From NCBI GenBank assembly GCA_031275645.1, contig JAISOL010000038.1, positions 1 to 52,700 of the forward strand: a DNA stretch of 52,700 nt, written 5' to 3'. The translations under genes were made by a program, and so were the position numbers. The notes below the pieces were generated by a model, which searched no databases, was not told the DNA's origin, and saw nothing but the letters and a program-made list of their open reading frames with translations. Below are positions 1 through 8,375 of this stretch, one piece after another (within the stretch, counting starts at the first letter, position 1; every line of letters starts with the position of its first letter). The DNA is from Deltaproteobacteria bacterium (GTDB lineage Bacteria; Desulfobacterota; Desulfovibrionia; Desulfovibrionales; Desulfovibrionaceae).

Positions 1-328
1 GCAAAAATCAGGCCAAGAAGGCCGTCAGAACAGCGTCGTGAAAACATCTCAGTTCCCTTCGTTTAAAACTGGCAATCCAGTCTTAAAAAATTGCCGGCAC
101 AAAAGCAAGCAAAACATGCTTGTTCGGGCGGACGCCCAGCGCTCCGCCGCCATTATTCAGTGCAAAAACCGGGCCAGTTGGCAAGGAACGCCCGCGTCCG
201 CGCCGCGACGGGGTTCACCCGTGCTGGAAGAAGCCGCCGCCAACGATAATTGGCTGTGGCAATTTCTTTCATTTTGGACTACGCATATCCCATTAACAGC
301 ATGAGCTTGACAGCTCGGGAGCCGCGAT

Positions 329-1093
329 ATGGGAAAAAATTTTTTTGATCTTGCCGGAAAAAAAGCCGTGGTCACCGGGGCGGGCAGAGGGCTTGGCCGG
401 AACATAGCCGTGGGGCTCGCGCGTTACGGGGCGGACGTCATGCTCTGGAGCCGTACCAGGACGGAGCTTGAGGAAACGGCCGCGCTCGTCCGCGCCGAAG
501 GCCGCCAGGCGTGGATAGAGCCCGTTGATGTAACCGATGTCGCGCTTACGGCCGAAATGGCGGAAAAGACGGCCGGGATTCTGGGGCGGGTGGATATACT
601 CGTGAACAACGCGGGCACGAACAAACCCCAGCCCGCGGCGGAAGTCGACGAGGCCGCCTGGGATATGATCATGAACATAAATCTTAAAGGCGCCTTTTTC
701 TGCGCCCAGGCTTTCGGCAAAATCATGATCGCCCAGGGCGGCGGCAAGATCATCAATGTATCCTCGCAGTCCGGCAAGCTGGCCCTGCTCAACAGGGCGG
801 CCTATTGCGCCAGCAAGGGCGCCCTTGACCAGATCACGCGCGTGCTGGCCTACGAATGGGCGCGCTACGACGTTACCGTCAATGCCGTGGCCCCCACTTT
901 CGTGGAAACGAAAATGACGGAGGAGATGTTCAGGAAGCAGGAGTTCAGGGATTACGTTTTCGGCAAGCTGCGCGTACCGCGCCTGGCGAAAAGCGAGGAG
1001 GTCGCCGCGGGCGTGCTGTACCTGGCTTCGCCAGGGGCGGACATCGTGACGGGCCACATTCTGTATATAGATGGCGGCTGGACCATCCACTAA
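329..1093 (+). CDS. SDR-family NAD(P)-dependent oxidoreductase (FabG / gluconate-5-dehydrogenase-like)
   Basis: Translated ORF has TGxxxGxG (VTGAGRGLGR), NNAG, and YxxxK (YCASKGALDQ) with an upstream catalytic Ser (NVSSQSG). Confidence 0.93.
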   Translation: MGKNFFDLAGKKAVVTGAGRGLGRNIAVGLARYGADVMLWSRTRTELEETAALVRAEGRQAWIEPVDVTDVALTAEMAEKTAGILGRVDILVNNAGTNKPQPAAEVDEAAWDMIMNINLKGAFFCAQAFGKIMIAQGGGKIINVSSQSGKLALLNRAAYCASKGALDQITRVLAYEWARYDVTVNAVAPTFVETKMTEEMFRKQEFRDYVFGKLRVPRLAKSEEVAAGVLYLASPGADIVTGHILYIDGGWTIH

Positions 1094-1339
1094 GCGATTA
1101 ACGCTTCAGACAACCGCCTGACGGCGGGCTTCGCCCAACCCCGCAAATCTTTTTATCCCCCCGGCTGTTCAAGACCAAGCCGGCTGACAAAGCCCGGCGC
1201 GCTTATTCCAGGTTTTCCCCGGAGGTTTCTATCCGGGAAAGCGGACAAGAATCTTGCTATTCTTTTCACAATCAGCTAGCTATGCTTCAAGTGTGATTGT
1301 ACTTTTGTCCCTGACGCCAGTCGCCTGTAAGGAGGAGCC

Positions 1340-2287
1340 ATGATCGAAACCATCACTGTCCTGGGTGCTGGAACCATGGGCTACGGAATTTCGCTGAACT
1401 TTGCCCTGGCCGGATACGCGGTCAATCTTTTCGATGTGCGGCCGGAGGCTTTGAATAACGCCCTGCTCAACGCCCGCAAGGCCCTGAGCGTCATGATTGA
1501 GGAGGGCCTGCACACAAAAGAGGAAGGCGAAAAAGCCCTGGCCGGCATACGCCCGTTCACGGACAGGCCGGCGGCCTGCGCGCAAGCCGACCTGCTTATG
1601 GAAGCCATGCCTGAAAACCTGCGTCTCAAGCAGGACACCTTTGTCGAGCTTGACGCGCTGTGCGGGCCGGACTGCATCTTCGCGAGCAACACCTCCAGCC
1701 TCAAACTTACGGACATCTGCGCGCCTCTTTCTCAAAGCCGCAAAAGCCGCGCTCTTATCACCCATTACTTCAATCCCGCGCACTTGATCCCCCTGGTCGA
1801 GCTGCTGCCGCACCCCGATACTCCCCCGACCGTTCTTGAAGAAATCGAAGCCATGTACAAACGCGCCGGCAAGGTTTCCATCCGCGTCCTCAAGGACATC
1901 AACGGCATGATCGGCAACCGCATCCAGGCCGCCATCGGCCGGGAAGCCTTCTGGCTGATAGAAAACGGCTACTGTTCCGGAAAGGATCTCGGCCGGGCTC
2001 TGGCCTTCGGCCCGTGCTTCCGCTACGCGACCACGGATTATCTGGAGATAGTCGACCTGGGAGGAGTGGATATCTGGAGCGTGGTACACGATCTTCTTTA
2101 TAAGGACATCAACAGCTCGACGGAGGTTTCCGGACTGCTGAAAAACAAGGCTGCTTCCGGCGAACACGGCTGGAAAACCGGCAAGGGCTTCTACAGTTAC
2201 GAAGGACAGGCCAAGGCCGAGGTCATGGAGCGTTTTCTGCGCAATCTGGCCCGTCAGCTCAAGGTGTCGAAAAACTACATGTTTTAA
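1340..2287 (+). CDS. 3-hydroxyacyl-CoA dehydrogenase-like NAD-dependent dehydrogenase
   Basis: N-terminal Rossmann motif VLGAGTMGYGI, ASNTSSL, THYFNPAHLIPLVEL; RBS-like aaggagg before the ATG. Confidence 0.92.
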   Translation: MIETITVLGAGTMGYGISLNFALAGYAVNLFDVRPEALNNALLNARKALSVMIEEGLHTKEEGEKALAGIRPFTDRPAACAQADLLMEAMPENLRLKQDTFVELDALCGPDCIFASNTSSLKLTDICAPLSQSRKSRALITHYFNPAHLIPLVELLPHPDTPPTVLEEIEAMYKRAGKVSIRVLKDINGMIGNRIQAAIGREAFWLIENGYCSGKDLGRALAFGPCFRYATTDYLEIVDLGGVDIWSVVHDLLYKDINSSTEVSGLLKNKAASGEHGWKTGKGFYSYEGQAKAEVMERFLRNLARQLKVSKNYMF

Positions 2288-2327
2288 AAGCGATACGCGC
2301 CAGCAAGGCGCAACAGGAGGTGTTCTG

Positions 2328-3365
2328 ATGAGGATTATGATTATGGGAGCCGGATCCCTGGGCATCATTTTCGGCGCCCATCTGGCGGAGGCTGGTCTGG
2401 ATGTCACGCTGGTCGACATCATGCGGGACAATGTGGATGCTCTGAACAGCAAAGGCGCGCGCGTTACGGGCAGCGTGGAAATGTGCGTGCCGGTCAAGGC
2501 CTGTACGCCGGACGAGCTTGAGGGGGTCTTCGACCTTGTGCTTCTGCTGACCAAACAGGTGAACAATCCTGCCTCCTTCCCCCGGATAATGGCCCATATT
2601 CACGAGAACTCGACTGTCGTCGCCATGCAGAACGGAGTTCCGGAAACGGCCGTAGCGGAGTATTTCGGCGAGAAGCGCACCCTGGGCTGCCCTGTGGGGC
2701 TGGGAGCGACATGGCTGGGGCCGGGCCTGTCGGAATCAACTTCAACCCTTGAACGCCTGCGCAGCCACGCTTGCGAACTCGGGGAACTGGACGGCAGGAT
2801 CACGCCGCGCCTGAAAGAGGTCCAGGCTCAGCTCGAGCATGTGGGCAAGGTGCATCTGCTGACCAATATCTGGGGCGCCCGCTGGTCCAAGCTGTTTATC
2901 AACAGCACCTTCAGCGGCCTGTCGGCCGCGTTTAACTGTACCTACGGCGACGTGCTGGCAAACGACGTGGCCCTGTATTGCGCGGCCCGCATCGGCGATG
3001 AAGTCGTCCGGGTGGCCAGAGCCCAGGGCATCAAAATCGAACCCATGCAGGGCGAACGCATTACGGACTTTGAACTGCTGGAACCGGTGGACGTGGCGGC
3101 CAAACGACAGCTCTACCACAATCTCTTTTCTCCTCACGCAAAGCTCAAAGCGTCCATGCTGCAGGATATGGAAAAAGGCCGGGAGTGCGAAATTCTGTTC
3201 ATCAACGGCCACGTTTCGGCCTGCGGCAGGAAATCCGGCATGCCCACGCCGTATAACGATATGGTCGTGACCCTGGTACAGGAAGCGCAGTCACGCGGAG
3301 TCCTGCCCGTGTTTGATGACAATCTGGCGCGTTTCCATGCGCTCGGCGCCAAACCGTTTGTCTGA
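2328..3365 (+). CDS. Ketopantoate reductase-like (ApbA/PanE family) 2-oxoacid reductase
   Basis: N-terminal MIMGAGSLGIIFGAHLAEAG, KQVNN, MQNGV, and a PanE-like C-terminal domain. Confidence 0.85.
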   Translation: MRIMIMGAGSLGIIFGAHLAEAGLDVTLVDIMRDNVDALNSKGARVTGSVEMCVPVKACTPDELEGVFDLVLLLTKQVNNPASFPRIMAHIHENSTVVAMQNGVPETAVAEYFGEKRTLGCPVGLGATWLGPGLSESTSTLERLRSHACELGELDGRITPRLKEVQAQLEHVGKVHLLTNIWGARWSKLFINSTFSGLSAAFNCTYGDVLANDVALYCAARIGDEVVRVARAQGIKIEPMQGERITDFELLEPVDVAAKRQLYHNLFSPHAKLKASMLQDMEKGRECEILFINGHVSACGRKSGMPTPYNDMVVTLVQEAQSRGVLPVFDDNLARFHALGAKPFV

Positions 3366-3416
3366 TCCCTTACTGACGTTCACAACCTCTGTTCTCAGAG
3401 AAAAGGAGTAACGCGT

Positions 3417-4817
3417 ATGGTCATAGGAATCATCATTTCCCTTCTTCTCCTGACTGTGATTGCCTACAGAGGCTTTTCAGTCATCGTCTTCGCGCCGTTC
3501 TGCGCCATTCTCGCGGCCATTACCGCCGGCTGGGACCCCCTGCCGACGTACACCAACCAATTTCTGGGCAGCGCCGCCGTATACTTCAAGAACTTTTTCC
3601 CCATTTTCCTGCTCGGCGGCGTGTTCGGCAAAATCGTGGAAGAATCGGGCGCGGCTTATGTGATTGCCAAGTTTTTCTCCAGAAAGCTCGGAGCCAAATA
3701 TACCATCGCCTCTCTTCTGGCTACCGGCGTGGTGCTGACTTACGGCGGAGTAAGCCTCTTCGTGGTGGTCTTCACCATCTATCCTCTGGCCGCCGTCATG
3801 TTCAGAGAATTGAACATGCCCAAGCGCCTTATTCCGGCCATAGTCATCTCGGGCAGCGCCACGGCCACCATGACAGCGTTTCCCGGGACTCCGGCCATTC
3901 AGAACATAATCCCCACGACATACTTCGGCACGGATGCCTTCGCCGCGCCCGTCGTCGGCATCATCGGCGGCGTCTTAGTGATCTTTCTCGGCTATCTGTG
4001 GCTGCAATACAGGGCCACAGGCCTCATGGCCAAAGGGGAAGACTATTATTCCATGCATGAGCGCATCAACGAACCCGCGATCGTAGACGGCGAGCAGGAA
4101 GCGACCATGAGCACCTTTCAGGCCTTCCTGCCCCTGATCACGGTATTGGTGCTGAATTTTGTCTTTACCAAGACCTTCGCCGGCATCAGTCCGGACGTCA
4201 TGCTGGCCACCATCAAGGCGCCGCTGGCCGCGAGCAGGCCGCCCGTGGCCACCTGGGCGCTCATCTGTGCCCTGATAGCCGGCATACTGCTTATGTCGGC
4301 CATGGGCTGGAAGCGCCTGCGCAAAGGCAATACGCTGATGCTGGCAATCAACGCCGGGGCCATCGGTTCCCTGCTGGCCATTCTGAACACGGCCTCGGAA
4401 GTCGGATACGGAAACGTGATCAGCAATCTTCCAGGCTTCAAGACAGTGGCGGATTTCCTGCTGTCCATCGATCCGGGCACGCCCCTGGTTTCCGAGGCGC
4501 TTACGGTCAACATCCTGGCGGGCATCACCGGTTCGGCCTCCGGCGGCATGAGCATAGCTCTGGAAGCCATGGGCGCGCGTTACCTGGCCTGGGCGGCTGA
4601 ACTCGGCATCAATCCGGAAATCCTGCACCGCATAGCGGCCATGTCCTCGGGCGGCTTCGACTCCCTGCCGCACAACGGCGCGGTGATTACCATTCTTGCC
4701 TTCTGCGGCATCAACCATAAGGCGGGTTATCCGGATATTTTCGTGGTCAGCGTGTTCATTCCCTTCGCTGTGGCGGCGGTCATGATCCTGCTGGCAACTC
4801 TGACGGGGATCTACTGA
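3417..4817 (+). CDS. GntP-family (gluconate/hydroxycarboxylate) permease
   Basis: Multiple hydrophobic segments and the GntP-like C-terminal signature SSGGFDSLPHNGAVITILAFCGI. Confidence 0.87.
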   Translation: MVIGIIISLLLLTVIAYRGFSVIVFAPFCAILAAITAGWDPLPTYTNQFLGSAAVYFKNFFPIFLLGGVFGKIVEESGAAYVIAKFFSRKLGAKYTIASLLATGVVLTYGGVSLFVVVFTIYPLAAVMFRELNMPKRLIPAIVISGSATATMTAFPGTPAIQNIIPTTYFGTDAFAAPVVGIIGGVLVIFLGYLWLQYRATGLMAKGEDYYSMHERINEPAIVDGEQEATMSTFQAFLPLITVLVLNFVFTKTFAGISPDVMLATIKAPLAASRPPVATWALICALIAGILLMSAMGWKRLRKGNTLMLAINAGAIGSLLAILNTASEVGYGNVISNLPGFKTVADFLLSIDPGTPLVSEALTVNILAGITGSASGGMSIALEAMGARYLAWAAELGINPEILHRIAAMSSGGFDSLPHNGAVITILAFCGINHKAGYPDIFVVSVFIPFAVAAVMILLATLTGIY

Positions 4818-4839
4818 AGCAATTTCAGAATGAATTACT

Positions 4840-4865
4840 CTGGCGGCCGTGTGAGCGGCCGCCAG
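4840..4865. repeat. Perfect 10-bp inverted repeat (ctggcggccg tgtgag cggccgccag)
   Basis: Read directly 3' of the permease gene; no T-run follows, so it is not a canonical intrinsic terminator. Confidence 0.8.
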
Positions 4866-4926
4866 CCTTGCGGCGCGGAAATGCGCCTGTTCATGCTCCG
4901 CGCGGGGCAGGGGCAGGCGCTTTCGC

Positions 4927-5889
4927 ATGAGAAAATATATGCGCAAACCACTCCGAAGCCTCAACATCGGGCCGAATGAAGCCGGACAAAGACTGGATGC
5001 TGCCCTGAGCGGGCTTTTTCCGGATCTCGGCCTGCGGGCGCGGCGCAGGCTCTGGCAGGCGCACGACGTCAGGGTTGACGGAAAGGCGGCCAGGCCGGGA
5101 CTTATTCTGCTTGCGGGGCAAAGGGTGGATGTGCTCCCCAGGGACGCGGAACAACCCGCTCCGCTTCTTCCGGCTGAACTCGGCCTGCGTCTGCTGACCG
5201 CCGATTCCGGCTACTGCGCTTTTTTCAAGCCGGCCGGACTTCCCAGCGCCCATCTGGCCGGAGGGGACAGCCACAACGCGGAAGCCTGTATCAAGGCGCA
5301 TTGGCCCGAACTCGCCTCCGCCGCGGGCCTGAATGTTCCGGGCAATACTCCCCTGCTCTGCAACCGCCTGGACGCCGCCACCTCCGGACTGCTTCTGGGG
5401 GCTTTTTCCGAGGAAGCCCGCCGACGCTTCCGCGAGCTGGAAAAATCCGGCCTGACGGACAAATATTACTATGTCCTGGCGCACGGACGCATCCCCGGCC
5501 CCTTATATCTGGAGCAAGCCATGCTTGGCTCCGGGCGGAGCAGCGTCCTGCTTCTGCCCGAAAAGGAGTCCGATCCCGCCCGGCATACCCGCGTGCTTCC
5601 CCTGCGCGTCTTTACCCCAGGGCCGGAGCCGGAAGGCTCGGGCGGGCAGGTCACTCTGGCGCGGGCGCATATACTGCGCGGGAGCAGGCACCAGATCCGG
5701 GCGCATCTGGCCGGGGCTGGTTTTCCCATAGTCGGGGACAAGCTCTACGGCAACGCCGCCAAAGACACCCTCAAGCCCGACCAGGGCCTCTATCTGCACC
5801 ATTACCGGATACGTTTCGGGGATTTCGCGGCCGAGGCGCCGCCGCCGGACGAACTCTGGGGAAAACCGCCTGTATCCTTCACACCCTGA
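4927..5889 (+). CDS. RluA-family RNA pseudouridine synthase
   Basis: S4-like N-terminus, catalytic-region motif CNRLDAATSGLLL, and C-terminal GSRHQIRAHLAGAGFPIVGDKLYG. Confidence 0.93.
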   Translation: MRKYMRKPLRSLNIGPNEAGQRLDAALSGLFPDLGLRARRRLWQAHDVRVDGKAARPGLILLAGQRVDVLPRDAEQPAPLLPAELGLRLLTADSGYCAFFKPAGLPSAHLAGGDSHNAEACIKAHWPELASAAGLNVPGNTPLLCNRLDAATSGLLLGAFSEEARRRFRELEKSGLTDKYYYVLAHGRIPGPLYLEQAMLGSGRSSVLLLPEKESDPARHTRVLPLRVFTPGPEPEGSGGQVTLARAHILRGSRHQIRAHLAGAGFPIVGDKLYGNAAKDTLKPDQGLYLHHYRIRFGDFAAEAPPPDELWGKPPVSFTP

Positions 5890-6619
5890 TATCCCGCAAT
5901 ATGCCGACAGGCAGGGCCCGGGCCTCCTGTACGGCATAGGATCTCCAGGGCCGGGCCTGGTCGGGATTGCGCTCCTTCCCGGTCGCGCGGGCCTCCTCCA
6001 GCAAGGTCAGAATGGCCTTGACCGAAGCGGCCGCCCCCCCGGAAGCGGGAGAGACGGAATTCAGGAGCTGAGACGCTTCCCGCGCCTCAAGCCCGGAAAC
6101 TTCGGCGGAAGAAGCCGCCCCTCCGGAAGAGCCCAGGGCGAAAAAGCTTTCTTCCAGACCGTTGTCGAAAAAGGCGTTCAAGCTTTCGTTGAGATCTCCG
6201 TTGAGATATTCCAAAAACTTGTCGCCCTCGGAGAGGCCGAAATTCACGTCAATAAAGTGGGTAACATCCAAAAAAGCCTGCCCCAGGCTCTCTTCCGTGG
6301 GCGCGGCTTCGCCCACGCGCTTGTAGACCAGCGCCATCATGGCGGTTCCGGCTTTTTCGCCGTAATTCTCCGTCATATAAGCGACCGCGCCGCTCAGGGA
6401 GTATTCAAGGTCTTCCAGTCGCGCCGCCTTGTCCCAGGCTGAACCCCGCTCTCCGGAAGGAGAGGACCCGGCCCCGCCAGCGGCGCCTTCCGCAGGGGCG
6501 GCGGCTATACGCCGGGAAATATCCGCGGCAAAGACGGAAGCGCTCTTTGAGGAATGAAATCCCCCCAACAGAGTGTTCCAATCCAGACCCACGCCCGAAG
6601 ATATGCCCGATATGCTCAT
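5879..6619 (-). CDS. Conserved-looking hypothetical protein with a flagellar-substrate-like N-terminus
   Basis: In-frame ATG with ggag upstream gives MSISGISSGVGLDWNTLLGGF; the ORF track's start at 6820 is further upstream and would overlap the MATE gene. Confidence 0.7.
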   Translation of the reverse strand: MSISGISSGVGLDWNTLLGGFHSSKSASVFAADISRRIAAAPAEGAAGGAGSSPSGERGSAWDKAARLEDLEYSLSGAVAYMTENYGEKAGTAMMALVYKRVGEAAPTEESLGQAFLDVTHFIDVNFGLSEGDKFLEYLNGDLNESLNAFFDNGLEESFFALGSSGGAASSAEVSGLEAREASQLLNSVSPASGGAAASVKAILTLLEEARATGKERNPDQARPWRSYAVQEARALPVGILRDIRV

Positions 6620-6690
6620 AATCTCGCTCCGTACAGGCCATATCGACGCGGGAGCGAAAAAAATTAGGGCCCCGCTGTTCAGGCGCGAAA

Positions 6691-8166
6691 TTACTCGCCC
6701 CCCGGAACGGAGGCAGGAGGCGTGGATTCGATAACCCTGATTTTCTGCCATTTGCGGCTGTGGAAGCGTAAGGCGACGCAGAGGGCCAGGATAAAAATGT
6801 AGACCGTAAAAATAATCCACAGTTTGTGCAAAGAGACAAAACCGCCCCAGTGCAGCCCGGCTATAGGCAGAAGCAAAGCCAGGACAACGCAGGACACGAT
6901 GATTTTCATGATCATAAGCGTATCGCCAGCTCCCTTGAGGGCGCCTATGAAAATAAGGTTCACCGCGTCCACCAAAGAATACAGGGCCACATAATACAGC
7001 AATATCCTGCCTGTGGCGCGCACTTGCTCAAAGTCCGCGGAAGCCGGTGCATCGGCGGCCCTGAAGATGTCTATCAGCTCACCGGAAAAAAATACGATGA
7101 TCCCTGCCATAAACAGCATATAAACAAAGGCCAGATGCAGGGCGTGAGAAGAAACCAGCACCGCGTCCTGCGGTTTGCCCCGGCCCATAGCCTGACCGGC
7201 CAGGGTGGAAGTGGCCATGCTCAGGCCGAGCATGGGCATGAAGGTAAAGGAATTGATGGAAAAGGCTATGTTGCTGGCCGCCAGGGGAATACGCCCGAGA
7301 TGTCCCAATTCGAACATGAACCAGGTCTGGCCCAGGAATTCCACAAAAAATTGTATTCCGCCCGGCGTTCCGAAACGGATCAGACGCAGGAAGAGAGCCT
7401 TCTCCGGCCGCCAGGCGCGCAGGACATGATACGCCCTGTCGTTTCCGCGGGTGAAGACCAGAGCCGAAAGAACGGACAGCGAAAGCGCCCATCCGCTCAC
7501 GCTGGCCACGGCCGCGCCTGTTATTCCCAGTTCCGGAAATCCCCACTTGCCGAAAATCAGGAGGTAATCCAGAAGTATGTTTAGCGCGGCCGCGGCCATG
7601 TTAGCCAACATGACCGGCTTGGTCAGACCGCGCCCGAAAAAGTAGGCGGATACGGCCCCTCCCAGCAAAGAGATGGAAGAGCCGCTGGTCAGAACGACGA
7701 AGTATTTTACCTCAAGCTCTCTTATCACCGCCTCATGTCCGATGAAGTCAAAAAAAGCGGCGGCCGGAAAGCAGGCGCCCACAAGCAGAACGGAACAGAG
7801 CAGGGAACACCATATGCCCTGCCACATGGCCGCTCCCACCCGGCCCAGCGCCCTGGCGCCGGTATATTGCGCGGCCAGTACCGCGGCGTAGCCGCAGACG
7901 CCCTGGAAGGTCATCTGCAGGGTTAAAGAGGCCATGCCGGCGGGAGAAGAGGCCGCAATGGCTTCCAGAGAATAACGGCTCAAAAAAATGCGGTCGGTGA
8001 GCAGCATGACGGTGGTGGAAGCCATGCTGGCCAACATGGGCAGACCTATGCGCAAAACCTCGCGATAGCCCTGCGGCGCGGCCCAATGCCGCCTGAAATA
8101 AGCTGAAACTAACATAAAATACCTGAACTTCCCCGTCATCCGCCAGATAAACATTGCAGGACGCAA
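6691..8166 (-). CDS. MATE-family efflux transporter
   Basis: Long polytopic protein with MATE-like GLPMLASMASTTVMLLTDRIFLSRYS. The exact start is uncertain; MLVSAYFRR is an alternative. Confidence 0.88.
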   Translation of the reverse strand: MRPAMFIWRMTGKFRYFMLVSAYFRRHWAAPQGYREVLRIGLPMLASMASTTVMLLTDRIFLSRYSLEAIAASSPAGMASLTLQMTFQGVCGYAAVLAAQYTGARALGRVGAAMWQGIWCSLLCSVLLVGACFPAAAFFDFIGHEAVIRELEVKYFVVLTSGSSISLLGGAVSAYFFGRGLTKPVMLANMAAAALNILLDYLLIFGKWGFPELGITGAAVASVSGWALSLSVLSALVFTRGNDRAYHVLRAWRPEKALFLRLIRFGTPGGIQFFVEFLGQTWFMFELGHLGRIPLAASNIAFSINSFTFMPMLGLSMATSTLAGQAMGRGKPQDAVLVSSHALHLAFVYMLFMAGIIVFFSGELIDIFRAADAPASADFEQVRATGRILLYYVALYSLVDAVNLIFIGALKGAGDTLMIMKIIVSCVVLALLLPIAGLHWGGFVSLHKLWIIFTVYIFILALCVALRFHSRKWQKIRVIESTPPASVPGGE

Positions 8167-8286
8167 TTTTTATCTGGAATCCGGATAAGTCCTCCAATCT
8201 AATCGAAATACCTCAAACAGGCAACGGAGATTTGAATCGAACGGGCTTCAGTCCGAATTAAGGATTTGCGGGCAAATACTTGCCGC

Positions 8287-8325
8287 CAAATAGTCACCGG
8301 GCTTTTCCCGCCTTGTGACTATTTG
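8287..8325. repeat. 11-bp perfect inverted repeat CAAATAGTCAC...GTGACTATTTG with an inner CGGG/CCCG pair
   Basis: Read in the gap between the sensor-kinase stop and the MATE start, both on the minus strand. Confidence 0.8.
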
Positions 8326-8375
8326 AAGCCTTAAACGAAAATTCGGGGATATTCCGCAATCCGCGAGATCGGCTG

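Noticed and set aside
38-304. ORF of 88 aa at the left edge
   Set aside because: No recognisable motif, weak start context, overlaps the SDR leader; composition looks non-coding.
293-1090. Minus-strand 265-aa ORF
   Set aside because: Fully antisense to the clear SDR gene; typical GC-rich shadow ORF.
1280-2566. Minus-strand 428-aa ORF
   Set aside because: Antisense to the 3-hydroxyacyl-CoA-dehydrogenase-like gene and into the PanE-like gene; no protein family signature.
8210-8280. Possible tRNA or tRNA remnant (minus-strand GTTCGATTC resembles a T-loop)
   Set aside because: The flanking bases do not form a T-stem or acceptor stem and no anticodon arm is present; attB-like remnant is possible but unsupported.
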